From assembly GCA_017454335.1 (NCBI GenBank), contig JAFTDE010000019.1, forward strand, positions 18,040 through 82,039: a stretch of DNA of 64,000 nt. The letters are read 5' to 3'. Made by a program: the position numbers and the translations under genes. Within the stretch, counting starts at the first letter, position 1, and each line of letters begins with the position of its first letter. Positions 1 through 9,373 of the stretch are shown in pieces. The notes beneath the pieces were generated by a model that worked only from the letters and a program-made list of their open reading frames with translations, searched no databases and had not been told where the DNA came from. This DNA comes from Bacteroidales bacterium. GTDB lineage: Bacteria; Bacteroidota; Bacteroidia; Bacteroidales; UBA932.

Positions 1-3000
1 GTCCAGGTACTCCCCGATGTAGGGACGGCCCCGGCGGTAGGTGGACTCGGCATACTGCTTGACGGCGTTCGCGTAATCTTCCCGGGTCACATAATCCTGG
101 TGGTAATCGTTCAGTACGTTCGCCAGCGCGGTCAGCGTCTGGGACGTGGCGAAGGGCCAGACGGCCCCGTCCCACTCGCAGGTACCCACCCCGTGCGAGC
201 GGAAAGCCGGATGGCGCCGCTCGGCCGTCGTCAGGCCGTACGGGGCGTGGAAACCCTGGTCGTCCAGAATCTGCTTCCAGGCCGCCTCATAACCCGCGTC
301 CGGCAACTCGAAGTACCAGGGGATGAAACCGATCGCCTCCCGGGCCTGGGCCAGCGAATCGCCCGGAATCTGGAAGGTCTCGAAGAACTCGTGATCGGGA
401 TTCCAAAGCTTGTCCTGCACCTGGGCCTTGTAGCGGACCGCCTTGTCGGCATAGTAGGCCACCTTGGCCTGGTCACCCGCCATGGCGGCGATCTTCGACA
501 GGGCACGCGCATTGCCGAACATGTAACTGTTGATGGTCGGACGGGCATTCTGGACCCGGCGTCCGCCGCTGATGGATTCCTCCATGCCGTCGCTGACATC
601 CCGCTGCCAGAACAGGCCGCCGGGATGCTGGTGCGTCTCCTCCCAGTACTTGAAATCCGCCTCCAGGTCGCCCAGCAGGGCCACGGTACCCGCCTTGTCG
701 CCGGTCACCAGATAGCGCTGCCAGACTGCGTACGGCGTCCAGGAGCTGAAATTGTGCAGCCGGTCCATCGGGCCGCCGTCCTTGCCGTGGAACCATACGT
801 CCAGGTACTGGTCGATGTAGGCCGGATTGCGCAGCCAGCGGCCCTCGAAGACATGGTGCCCGATGGCGCAGGCGATCATGTTGTACTTGTCCGCATAGCT
901 GCGGTCCACCTGGAACTCGTTGATGATGTATCCCTGCGGGGTCTGGCGTATGCTTTTGCGCCAGGACCACCAGCGGAAATACCAGATCTCCTCGATGTTG
1001 GGCTGGGGGCAGGAGAACAGCGGCACGTTGGCCTGCATCCAGTCCCAGGACTCCGCATTCGAGATGGCCTTGACGTCCGGCTCGGGCTCCATCGTATTGA
1101 AATAATCCACATAATGCCTGTAATCCGCGGCGCGCAGCACGTCATGGCCGGGGCCGGTGGCGCTGGTCGAGACCGCGTAGATGCGGAACACCGCCTCCTG
1201 CGGCTCGATGCCATCGGCGTTCTCCATGTCGGTATAGCGTTCGGCCGGATACTCGGGCGTCGGTTCCGTCTTGGGCGCGCCCGTGCGGAACACGATGCGC
1301 TCCAGCGAAGCGGCCGGCGAATAGAAGATGCGGCTGGTCGGCCGGCTGCCGTCGATGCTGGTCGTATAGCTGCGGTGCGCACAGTCCACCGTAATCTCGA
1401 TGTGGACGGTCTTGCCTGGCTCGTAACGGCCGGCCGTGCCGTAGCGCTGGCCGTTCTTGACCGTGATGATGCCCTCGGATTCGAAGCCCAGGCGCACGCT
1501 GGGCAGCCCCTTGGCGTCCTGGAGTTCGATCTGCAGCGTGCCGTATCCCGTCTGGCCGGCCTGGATGTCCATGGACACGGCGAAATTGCCGCCGGCCGGG
1601 ATGACCTTCTCCGCCTTGGCGTAATCGAAGGGATCCCGGTCCCGCAGGGTCAGCGCCCGGACCCCGGCGGCATCCGTCTCGATGCGCGTCGGCGCCCAGA
1701 CCAGGTTGTAGGTATTCCAATAGTCCAGCTCGTGCCCGGCGGGCATCTCGTTGAAGACATCGCTGCTGTGCCCAGCCGCCTTGCAGACGACCGGAACGGG
1801 GACGGAAGACACCCAGATGTCCTCCTTGTTCATGCTGTAGGTCAGCCAGATCTTGCCGTCACCCGGATCGCCGTTGTTTTCCTGGATGCCCCGGACATAC
1901 TGCGGGCCGCGGTTCTTGTAGTCGCCGCCGTAACGCTCCGGGGTGATCTCGCCGTGCACCAGCATCAGGTCCTTGTACTCCAGCCCGTCGTCCGAAGTCG
2001 AAATGGCCAGGGGCCAGCGGTACTCGGAGGGGTTGTAGATGGTGGCGTAGCGTCCGTCGGAGGTGCGCTGGCCCCAGATCTTGGCATTGCTGTTCACGAA
2101 TCCGAACGCCCGGTTCACCGGCTGGGACCAGGTGTATCCCCCGTCGGCGCTGACCGAGGTGAGGGCATGCTTCCACAGGGCCACGACCCGGCCGTCGTCC
2201 AGGTGGTAGTAGGACATGGCCTGGTAGCGGTTGTGCAGGGGGATCAGCGGATCGTCCGCGTCCGCCTCTTCGACCATCTGCATCGTGTACAGGGGGTTCG
2301 CGAGGATTTCTTCGCAGGCGGCCTTGAAACCCTTGTCCCGGCTGCGGGTGTAGAAGGGATAGTCCGTATTCTTCTCGTTGAATCCGTGGTTGTAGCGCAG
2401 GAAATAGATTGGACCATAGGTCCCGTCCTCCTTGATCTCGCGGATCACGCGCCCGATGCCGTTGCCGTCATTGGGGCCGTCCACGCGGTGCTCGAGGGCC
2501 ACGCCGTAGTAGGCCAGGGCGAAGAAACGGCCGCTCTTGGCCGTATAGAATCCTACCCGCTGGTGCATCACGGCCATCAGGTCCGGACCGGCGGCGGGGC
2601 CGTCCGGGGACTTGCGGAACCCTTCCGGGACCTTGTACGGCGGGAAGATGACCACCGGGTTGGTCCAGTTGACCCCATCCCGGGAGCTCATCAGGTAGGT
2701 CTGTGCCGGCGGAACGTGTTCGCCCACCGGATCGCTGAGGTACTCGACATAGAAGGAACCCTTCCAGTACGCGATCATCGGCGCGTGGTTGTAGGTCCAT
2801 CCGTACCCGTCCTGGGCGTATTTCAGGTCGCGGTTGGCGCGCATGATCTGCTGGTTGTGCACACCGATGGCCGGCTGCAGCTGGCCGTGGTGGTAGTCGG
2901 GGTTGGCCATCGTGGTCCCCGTGTAGTGGACGAGGTCCGTGGACTGCGCAGCGGCGTCAGCGCTGCAGACCCCCGCCCAGACCAGGGCGGCGGCAAGGAG

Positions 3001-3018
3001 CGGGATCAGGTGTTTCAT
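1..3018 (-). CDS. Secreted two-part glycoside hydrolase, C-terminus cut by window edge
   Basis: The frame is open from an ATG at 3018 to the left edge, giving 1,006 visible codons and no stop, so the C-terminus is missing. Residues 1 to about 25 form a signal peptide. About residues 30-420 resemble sialidase/arabinanase-type beta-propellers that act on glycans. A beta-sandwich-like stretch follows at about 450-620. From about residue 690 the Trp-rich sequence resembles the (alpha/alpha)6 barrel of MGH1-like (GH63-related) hydrolases, with candidate acidic residues in DGMEES and CEWDGAVWPF. It starts 5 nt after the metG stop and probably shares that transcript, an odd place for a secreted enzyme. 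The substrate is unknown. Secreted glycosidase is fairly sure; the domain names are less so. Confidence 0.7.
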   Translation of the reverse strand, partial: MKHLIPLLAAALVWAGVCSADAAAQSTDLVHYTGTTMANPDYHHGQLQPAIGVHNQQIMRANRDLKYAQDGYGWTYNHAPMIAYWKGSFYVEYLSDPVGEHVPPAQTYLMSSRDGVNWTNPVVIFPPYKVPEGFRKSPDGPAAGPDLMAVMHQRVGFYTAKSGRFFALAYYGVALEHRVDGPNDGNGIGRVIREIKEDGTYGPIYFLRYNHGFNEKNTDYPFYTRSRDKGFKAACEEILANPLYTMQMVEEADADDPLIPLHNRYQAMSYYHLDDGRVVALWKHALTSVSADGGYTWSQPVNRAFGFVNSNAKIWGQRTSDGRYATIYNPSEYRWPLAISTSDDGLEYKDLMLVHGEITPERYGGDYKNRGPQYVRGIQENNGDPGDGKIWLTYSMNKEDIWVSSVPVPVVCKAAGHSSDVFNEMPAGHELDYWNTYNLVWAPTRIETDAAGVRALTLRDRDPFDYAKAEKVIPAGGNFAVSMDIQAGQTGYGTLQIELQDAKGLPSVRLGFESEGIITVKNGQRYGTAGRYEPGKTVHIEITVDCAHRSYTTSIDGSRPTSRIFYSPAASLERIVFRTGAPKTEPTPEYPAERYTDMENADGIEPQEAVFRIYAVSTSATGPGHDVLRAADYRHYVDYFNTMEPEPDVKAISNAESWDWMQANVPLFSCPQPNIEEIWYFRWWSWRKSIRQTPQGYIINEFQVDRSYADKYNMIACAIGHHVFEGRWLRNPAYIDQYLDVWFHGKDGGPMDRLHNFSSWTPYAVWQRYLVTGDKAGTVALLGDLEADFKYWEETHQHPGGLFWQRDVSDGMEESISGGRRVQNARPTINSYMFGNARALSKIAAMAGDQAKVAYYADKAVRYKAQVQDKLWNPDHEFFETFQIPGDSLAQAREAIGFIPWYFELPDAGYEAAWKQILDDQGFHAPYGLTTAERRHPAFRSHGVGTCEWDGAVWPFATSQTLTALANVLNDYHQDYVTREDYANAVKQYAESTYRRGRPYIGEYLD

Positions 3019-3023
3019 GACTG

Positions 3024-5186
3024 TTATCCGATTTGGGATCCGTTGGTTAATACTTCCTGGGGCGTAATAAAGCGCATCTGGCCATCGCCCTGCTTGGCCA
3101 TGAGGATCATCCCGCGCGACTCGATGCCGCGGATGACCCGGGGCTTGAGGTTGGCCAGGATGCATATCTGCTTGCCCAGCATCTGCTCGGGCGAGTAGAA
3201 CTCAGCGATTCCGGACACGATGACACGGCGGTCGAGCCCCGTGTCGATGGTCAGTTTCAGCAGCTTGTCCGTCTTGGGGACGCGCTCGGCCTCCATCACG
3301 GTGGCGGTGCGAATGTCCATCTTGTCGAAGTCTTCGAATGTGCACTCGTCCTTGGGCGGAGCGACCTGGCGGGCGGCTTCCGCGGCTGCGGCGGCCTCGC
3401 GCTCGGCACGGATCTTCTCCAGCCGGGCGATCTGGGCGTTCACCGCATCATCCTCGATCTTGGCGAACAGCAGCTCGGCCGCTCCGACCGCATGCCCGGC
3501 GGGCAGCAGGTCTTCGCCGCCGATCGAATCCCAGCGCAGCACGACAGCGGTCCGGGGCGTTACGCCGGTGTGCAGCGCGGCTCCCTCGCCGGGACGGTAG
3601 GTGTTGACGGTCACGGCCTCGCCGGCACGGTGGTCCGTACCCGCATCCAGCCCGACGCCCAGCATCGTGCGCAGGCGCTCGGCCGCAAAAGGGGTGAAGG
3701 GCTCGAAAGCGACCGCCAGGTCCGCGCAGATCTGCAGGCTGACGTTCAGGATGGTCGCCACGCGGTCCATGTCTGTCTTGGCCAGTTTCCAGGGCTCGGT
3801 GTCGGAGATGTACTTGTTGCCCACCCGCGCGATGCCCATCGCATCCTTGAGCGCCTCGCGGAAATGGTATCCCTCGAGATTGCGCTCCATCGAAGCGCGC
3901 AGCTGCGGGATCTCCGCAAGGGCTTCCCGGTCGATGTCCAGCAGTTCGCCGCGCGCGGGCACCTTGCCGCCGAAGTATTTGTGCGTCAGCACGACAGCCC
4001 GGTTGACGAAGTTGCCGAAGATGGCGACCAGTTCGCTGTTGTTGCGGGTCTGGAAATCCTTCCAGGAGAAATCGTTGTCCTTGGTCTCGGGGGCATTGGC
4101 CGTCAGCACGTAGCGCAGCACGTCCTCCTTGCCCGGGAAGTCCGCGAGGTACTCGTGCGCCCAGACGGCCCAGCCGCGAGAGGTCGAGATCTTGTCCCCC
4201 TCGAGGTTCAGGAATTCGTTCGCCGGAACATTGTCCGGCAGGATGTAATCGCCGTGCGCCTTCAGCATGGACGGGAAGACGATGCAGTGGAAAACGATGT
4301 TGTCCTTGCCGATGAAATGGACCAGCCGGGTGTCGGCGCTCTTCCACCATTTCTCCCAGGACTGCGGCAGCAGTTCCTTCGAATTGGAGATGTATCCGAT
4401 CGGCGCGTCGAACCACACGTACAGCACCTTGCCCTCGGCTCCTTCGACGGGAACGGGGACGCCCCAGTCCAGGTCGCGGCTGACGGCGCGCGGCTGCAGG
4501 CCGCCGTCGATCCAGCTCTTGCACTGGCCATAGACATTGGTGCGCCACTCCTTGTGGCCGTCCAGGATCCACTCTTTCAGCCAGTCCTCGTAGCGGTCCA
4601 GCGGCAGGTACCAGTGCGAGGTCTTCTTCTTGACCGGCACGGCACCGCTCAGTTTGGACTTGGGGTTGATCAGTTCCTCGGGGCTGAGGGTCGATCCGCA
4701 CTTCTCGCACTGGTCGCCGTAAGCGCCTTCGTTGCCGCAGCGCGGGCAGGTGCCGACGATGTAGCGGTCCGCGAGGAAGGTCTGCGCCTCGGGGTCGTAA
4801 TACTGCTCGGACTCGCGGGTGATGAACTTGCCCTCGTCGTAGAGTTTGCGGAAGAAGCCGGATGCGATGTCCGTATGCACGTCGGACGTGGTCCGGCTGT
4901 AGATGTCGAAGTTAATGCCCAGACCCGAGAAGGAATCCTTGATGATCTGGTGGTATTTATCCACGATATCCTGGGGCGTACAGCCCTGCTGGCGCGCCTT
5001 GATGGTGATCGGAACGCCATGTTCGTCCGATCCGCACACGTACAGCACATCCTCGCCGCGCATGCGCAGGTAACGCACGTAGATGTCGGCAGGGACATAC
5101 ACGCCGGCCAGGTGGCCGATGTGGACGGGGCCGTTGGCATAAGGCAGGGCACAGGTGACCAGGGTTCTCTTGAATTGCTTGTCCAT
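3024..5186 (-). CDS. metG: Methionyl-tRNA synthetase with C-terminal tRNA-binding domain
   Basis: This cytoplasmic enzyme charges tRNA-Met. The 720-residue protein has the class I HIGH motif at residues 22-25 and a KISTS version of the KMSKS loop at 332-336. A four-cysteine zinc knuckle (Cys147, 150, 160, 163) sits in the connective peptide. About residues 618-720 form the EMAP/Arc1p-like OB tRNA-binding domain that dimerises MetG in many bacteria. An Ala/Glu-rich helix near 585-605 links it to the anticodon-binding domain. The length fits the long bacterial form. It lies 3 nt after dnaG and 5 nt before the secreted glycosidase, so it is probably co-transcribed with both. Confidence 0.97.
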   Translation of the reverse strand: MDKQFKRTLVTCALPYANGPVHIGHLAGVYVPADIYVRYLRMRGEDVLYVCGSDEHGVPITIKARQQGCTPQDIVDKYHQIIKDSFSGLGINFDIYSRTTSDVHTDIASGFFRKLYDEGKFITRESEQYYDPEAQTFLADRYIVGTCPRCGNEGAYGDQCEKCGSTLSPEELINPKSKLSGAVPVKKKTSHWYLPLDRYEDWLKEWILDGHKEWRTNVYGQCKSWIDGGLQPRAVSRDLDWGVPVPVEGAEGKVLYVWFDAPIGYISNSKELLPQSWEKWWKSADTRLVHFIGKDNIVFHCIVFPSMLKAHGDYILPDNVPANEFLNLEGDKISTSRGWAVWAHEYLADFPGKEDVLRYVLTANAPETKDNDFSWKDFQTRNNSELVAIFGNFVNRAVVLTHKYFGGKVPARGELLDIDREALAEIPQLRASMERNLEGYHFREALKDAMGIARVGNKYISDTEPWKLAKTDMDRVATILNVSLQICADLAVAFEPFTPFAAERLRTMLGVGLDAGTDHRAGEAVTVNTYRPGEGAALHTGVTPRTAVVLRWDSIGGEDLLPAGHAVGAAELLFAKIEDDAVNAQIARLEKIRAEREAAAAAEAARQVAPPKDECTFEDFDKMDIRTATVMEAERVPKTDKLLKLTIDTGLDRRVIVSGIAEFYSPEQMLGKQICILANLKPRVIRGIESRGMILMAKQGDGQMRFITPQEVLTNGSQIG

Positions 5187-5189
5187 ATT

Positions 5190-7154
5190 CTATTTCTTTT
5201 CTCTTCCTAATTTGTGTTTGATGCTGCGCTGCGTTCTCTGCAGACGGACGATGTCGCGCATGGCCGACTCCGTCTGCGCGGGGTCCGCCCCGGCAAGCGA
5301 ATGGCGAAGATAATCAATTCTGTCCTGAATCCGGCGTTCGGCATAGAACAAAATCGCTTTGGGGACGAAAAAAGCCAGCCAGGACGAAGTCGTCGTCAGG
5401 GCCGCTTCGAAATTCCGGACGGTCAGCTGGTACTTTTCGGTGGACAGCTGGGCGGTCACGTCCGCGACGTGGCGGTCTTCGGAATTCAGCAGCGCCCGGA
5501 CGATGACGTCCTGGGGCTGGCCAGCGTCATAGCCGGCGATATAGCTGTCATAGATGGCGCGGTACACAGAATTCGCCATCCGGGTTCCGTCCGCCTCGAG
5601 GGCGTCGCGGATGAAATCCGTCACGGTGGGTTTCTCCTCCTCCGATCCGGAATAATACTCGGAATCGCTCTCGAAGTCCAGCTCGTCCCGGCCGTAACGC
5701 AGCAGGAACGACAGCAGGTCCCGCTCGGCCTGGCCCAGGGTCCGGTTTTCCTCCGTCCAGGGGGCGGAGGGCTCGGGCTGCGGCTCGGGGGCGGGTCCGC
5801 TGACGCCCGAACGGGCCGCGGCGTGCTGGCGCTGGCGGCGTTCGTCCTCGATCTGCTTGGTGCGGGTCTGGCGGATGCGTTCGAAGAGAATGTCCGACTC
5901 CAGTCCGAAGCGCGTGGCGCAGGCATCCACATAGACCGAACGCTTGACCGCGTCCGGGATGCCGGCGATGGTGTCGGCGATGTCGTTGATCAGGTTGGCC
6001 TTGCGGAGCGGATCGCCGCCCGCCTGCTCCAGCAGCAGGGCGGTCTTGAACTCGATGAAGTCCTGCTCGTGGTCCCGGATGTAGTCCCGGACCTGGTCCA
6101 GCGTGTGTTTGCGGGCATAGGAATCCGGATCCTCGCCGTCGGGCAGCAGGACGATGCGCACGTTCAGGCCCTCCTGCAGCACCAGGTCGATGCCGCGCAG
6201 GGCGGCATGGATGCCGGCGGAGTCCCCGTCGTACATGATGGTGACGTTCTCGGTGAACTTGTGGATCAGCCGGACCTGCTCGACCGTCAGGGAGGTGCCG
6301 CAGGACGCGACGACGTTGGTCACGCCCAGCTGGTGCATGGACACGACGTCCACGTTGCCCTCGACCAGGATGCACTTGTCCTGGCGGGAAATCTCGGCCT
6401 TCGCCAGGTAGATGCCGTACAGGGCGCGGCTCTTGACGTAAATCTCGGTTTCGGGCGAATTGACGTACTTGGCGATGTTGCCGTCGCTGCGCAGGGTCCG
6501 GCCGCTGAACGCGATGACGCGGCCGCTGACCGAACGGATGGGAAACATCGCACGTTCGTGGAAACGGTCCGCCAGGCGCCCGTCCTCGTACTGGATGCAC
6601 AGGCCCGTGTCCAGCAGGTACTCGGCCTTGTAGCCGGCCGCGAGGGCCGCATCCGTAAAAGTCGTGCGTCCCGAAGGGGCCCAGCCCAGGCCGAAACGGC
6701 GGATGGTCTCGTCCTCCAGGCCGCGGGAGCGGAAATAGGCGTATCCGACGCTGCGGCCCTCGCCGGATTCCAGCTGGCGGGCGAAGAACTGCTGGGCGAA
6801 TTCCGACACCAGCAGCAGGCTCTCGCTGCGCTGGCGCCGGGCGATCTCCTCGGCGCTCTCTTCCGCCTCGACGATTTCGATGTTGTATTTGTGCGCCAGG
6901 TAGCGGAGCGCTTCGACGTACGAGCAGTGCTCATGCTCCATGACGAAGCCCACGGCCGAACCCGCCTTGCCGCAGCCGAAGCACTTGAAGATGCCCTTGG
7001 CCGGGGAGACGTAGAACGACGGGGTTTTCTCGTTGTGGAAGGGACAGCAGGCGACGAAATTGGCTCCGCGGCGCTTGAGGGCCACGAAGTCGCTGACGAC
7101 GTCTTCGATCCGGGCGGTATCGAGGATCAGGTTGACTGTCTCCTGCGGAATCAT
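5190..7154 (-). CDS. dnaG: DNA primase
   Basis: DnaG makes RNA primers at the replication fork. The N-terminal CHC2 zinc finger is intact: CPFH around residues 37-40 and the CFGC pair at 58 and 61. The RNA-polymerase core follows, with a TOPRIM fold at about 260-345 marked by EGNVDVVSMHQ and the acidic YDGDSAG. The C-terminal 200 residues are the variable helicase-interacting region, with an acidic, low-complexity linker near 430-470. The start ATG overlaps the recQ stop by 4 nt (TCAT on the plus strand), which suggests translational coupling. The length, 654 residues, is typical. Confidence 0.97.
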   Translation of the reverse strand: MIPQETVNLILDTARIEDVVSDFVALKRRGANFVACCPFHNEKTPSFYVSPAKGIFKCFGCGKAGSAVGFVMEHEHCSYVEALRYLAHKYNIEIVEAEESAEEIARRQRSESLLLVSEFAQQFFARQLESGEGRSVGYAYFRSRGLEDETIRRFGLGWAPSGRTTFTDAALAAGYKAEYLLDTGLCIQYEDGRLADRFHERAMFPIRSVSGRVIAFSGRTLRSDGNIAKYVNSPETEIYVKSRALYGIYLAKAEISRQDKCILVEGNVDVVSMHQLGVTNVVASCGTSLTVEQVRLIHKFTENVTIMYDGDSAGIHAALRGIDLVLQEGLNVRIVLLPDGEDPDSYARKHTLDQVRDYIRDHEQDFIEFKTALLLEQAGGDPLRKANLINDIADTIAGIPDAVKRSVYVDACATRFGLESDILFERIRQTRTKQIEDERRQRQHAAARSGVSGPAPEPQPEPSAPWTEENRTLGQAERDLLSFLLRYGRDELDFESDSEYYSGSEEEKPTVTDFIRDALEADGTRMANSVYRAIYDSYIAGYDAGQPQDVIVRALLNSEDRHVADVTAQLSTEKYQLTVRNFEAALTTTSSWLAFFVPKAILFYAERRIQDRIDYLRHSLAGADPAQTESAMRDIVRLQRTQRSIKHKLGREKK

Positions 7155-9358
7155 TGTGCCACCTCACACAGGAACTTGATCCGGACCAGCCGGACCTCCA
7201 TCTCGTCGTAATCCGGGCCCAGCGCCTCGATGGCGTCCTGGAGCGAATCGGATTCGGCCTCATTGAGGAAATAATCGAAGATTTCGTTCACGATGTCCTC
7301 GTCCAGCGTGCTGTTGATGTAATAGGACAGGTCCAGTTTGGTGCCGGTCGACACGATGGTCTCGATCTCGGTCATCAGGTCGCCCATCTCCATCTCGCGG
7401 GCCGCGGCGATGTCCTCGAGCGACATCCGGCGGTCGATGCTCTGGATGATGAAGATTTTGTTGGTGGACTTGGTCGGCGCGGACTTGACGACGAAATCGT
7501 CCGGACGGGAAATATCGTTCTCTTCCACGTACTTGCGGATCAGCTCGATGAAGCGCATGCCGAACTTGCGGGCCTTGCCCTCGCCGACCCCCTGGCAGTT
7601 CTTGAGTTCCTCCAGGGTCAGCGGGTACAGGATGGCCATGTCCTCCAGGGCGGGATCGCCGAAGAGGATCCAGGGCTGGAGACCCAGCCGGCGGGCCAGG
7701 TCCTTGCGCAGGTCCTTCAGCATCGAGAGCAGCTGGGGATCGCCGGCGCTCTTGACGGCGGACATCGGGACTTCTTCGTCGTCCTCCTCGTCCCCGCCGT
7801 CGCCGGTGAACAGCCGGTCCTCGACCAGCATCAGCTCCCAGGGATGGGCCAGGAACTCCCGGCCCCGGTCGGTGACGTACACCAGGCCGTAGCTCTCGAT
7901 TTCCTTCTCCAGCAGGTGCAGGATCATGCCCTGGTGGATGACGGTGCACCAGAAACGCTCGGTGTGTTCCTTGCCGGCGCCGAACAGCGGCAGTTCGTCA
8001 TGCTTGTAGGACTTGACGATCGCCGATTCGCGCCCGGCCAGGATGCAGGCCAGGTGATCCACCCGGAAACGTTCCGGCAGGGATTCGACCAGGCGCAGCA
8101 CCAGGCACATCTCTTCGCGTCCGTCGAAGGTCGGTTTGGGGTGCAGGCAGTTGTCGCAGGCGCCGCAGTTGGATTCGGGATAATCCTCGCCGAAATAGTT
8201 CAGGAGCAGCTTGCGCCGGCACTGGCTGGATTCGGCGTAGGCGACGACCTCCGACAGCAGCTGGCGGTTGATTTCCTGTTCGGCCACGGGCTTGCCCTGC
8301 ATGAATTTCTCCAGCTTCTGGATGTCCTTGTAGCTGTAGTAGGCGATGCACTGGCCCTCCTGGCCGTCACGGCCGGCGCGTCCGGTCTCCTGGTAGTAGC
8401 TCTCGACGCTCTTGGGGATGTCGTAGTGGATGACGAAACGCACGTCGGGTTTGTCGATGCCCATGCCGAAGGCGATCGTCGCGACGATCACGTTGACCTC
8501 CTCCATCAGGAACTTGTCCTGGTTCTCGGCGCGGGTCTTGGCGTCCAGCCCGGCGTGGTACGGCAGCGCCTTGATGCCGTTGATGCACAGCAGTTCGGCC
8601 AGTTCCTCCACCTTCTTGCGGCTGAGGCAGTAGATGATGCCCGACTTGCCGTCGTTCTGGCGGATGAAGCGGATGATGTCGCGCTCGGGTTCCACCTTGT
8701 CCCGGATTTCGTAATACAGGTTCGGGCGGTTGAACGAGGACTTGAACACGGCGGCGTTCTGGATGCCGAGGTTCTTGAGGATGTCGCTCTGGACCTTGGG
8801 GGTCGCCGTGGCGGTCAGGGCGATGATCGGCGCACGGCCGATGTCGTCGATCAGGGCCCGGATGCGGCGGTATTCCGGCCGGAAGTCATGCCCCCATTCC
8901 GAAATGCAGTGCGCCTCGTCCACGGCGTAGAACGACACCTTGACCTCGCGGAGCAGGGTGACGTTCTCTTCCTTGGTCAGGGATTCCGGCGCGACATACA
9001 GCATCTTGGTCTTGCCGGACAGCAGATCCTGCCGGACCTCTTCCACCTGGGAACGGCTCAGCGAGGAATTCAGGAAGTGGGCCACCGTACCGGCGCCCGC
9101 CCCGGATTCGTATCCGCGCATCAGGTCCACCTGGTTCTTCATCAGGGCGATGAGCGGGGAGATCACGACGGCCGTACCTTCCATGATCAGGGCCGGGAGC
9201 TGGAAGCACAGCGACTTCCCGCCCCCGGTGGGCATCAGTACAAAGGCATCACCTCCTTCGATCAGGTGTTTGATGATCGACTCCTGCTCGCTCTTGAACG
9301 CGTCATAGCCGAAAAACTCCTTGAGGGTGCGGTGAATCAACGCCGAATCTGCTGTCAT
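7151..9358 (-). CDS. recQ: ATP-dependent DNA helicase RecQ
   Basis: RecQ is a 3'-5' helicase of recombination and fork repair. Walker A is PTGGGKS at residues 43-49, and the DEAH box at 147-150 is followed by the aromatic-rich loop CISEWGHDFRPEY. The RQC zinc site is present (CRRKLL then CGACDNC, about 372-400), followed by a winged helix and an HRDC domain near 535-605. At 735 residues it is longer than E. coli RecQ (about 610). The extra C-terminal ~120 residues include an acidic DEDIVNEIFDYF segment and a helical tail; such extensions occur in Bacteroidota RecQ. It is 15 nt downstream of the DUF1015 gene and overlaps dnaG by 4 nt. Confidence 0.96.
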   Translation of the reverse strand: MTADSALIHRTLKEFFGYDAFKSEQESIIKHLIEGGDAFVLMPTGGGKSLCFQLPALIMEGTAVVISPLIALMKNQVDLMRGYESGAGAGTVAHFLNSSLSRSQVEEVRQDLLSGKTKMLYVAPESLTKEENVTLLREVKVSFYAVDEAHCISEWGHDFRPEYRRIRALIDDIGRAPIIALTATATPKVQSDILKNLGIQNAAVFKSSFNRPNLYYEIRDKVEPERDIIRFIRQNDGKSGIIYCLSRKKVEELAELLCINGIKALPYHAGLDAKTRAENQDKFLMEEVNVIVATIAFGMGIDKPDVRFVIHYDIPKSVESYYQETGRAGRDGQEGQCIAYYSYKDIQKLEKFMQGKPVAEQEINRQLLSEVVAYAESSQCRRKLLLNYFGEDYPESNCGACDNCLHPKPTFDGREEMCLVLRLVESLPERFRVDHLACILAGRESAIVKSYKHDELPLFGAGKEHTERFWCTVIHQGMILHLLEKEIESYGLVYVTDRGREFLAHPWELMLVEDRLFTGDGGDEEDDEEVPMSAVKSAGDPQLLSMLKDLRKDLARRLGLQPWILFGDPALEDMAILYPLTLEELKNCQGVGEGKARKFGMRFIELIRKYVEENDISRPDDFVVKSAPTKSTNKIFIIQSIDRRMSLEDIAAAREMEMGDLMTEIETIVSTGTKLDLSYYINSTLDEDIVNEIFDYFLNEAESDSLQDAIEALGPDYDEMEVRLVRIKFLCEVAQ

Positions 9359-9373
9359 ACGTGTTATGGTCTT

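Noticed and set aside
100-3198. A 3-kb plus-strand open frame at the left edge
   Set aside because: The opposite strand encodes a secreted glycosidase with a signal peptide and a Trp-rich barrel, and it continues past the edge, which explains why the plus frame looked tempting.
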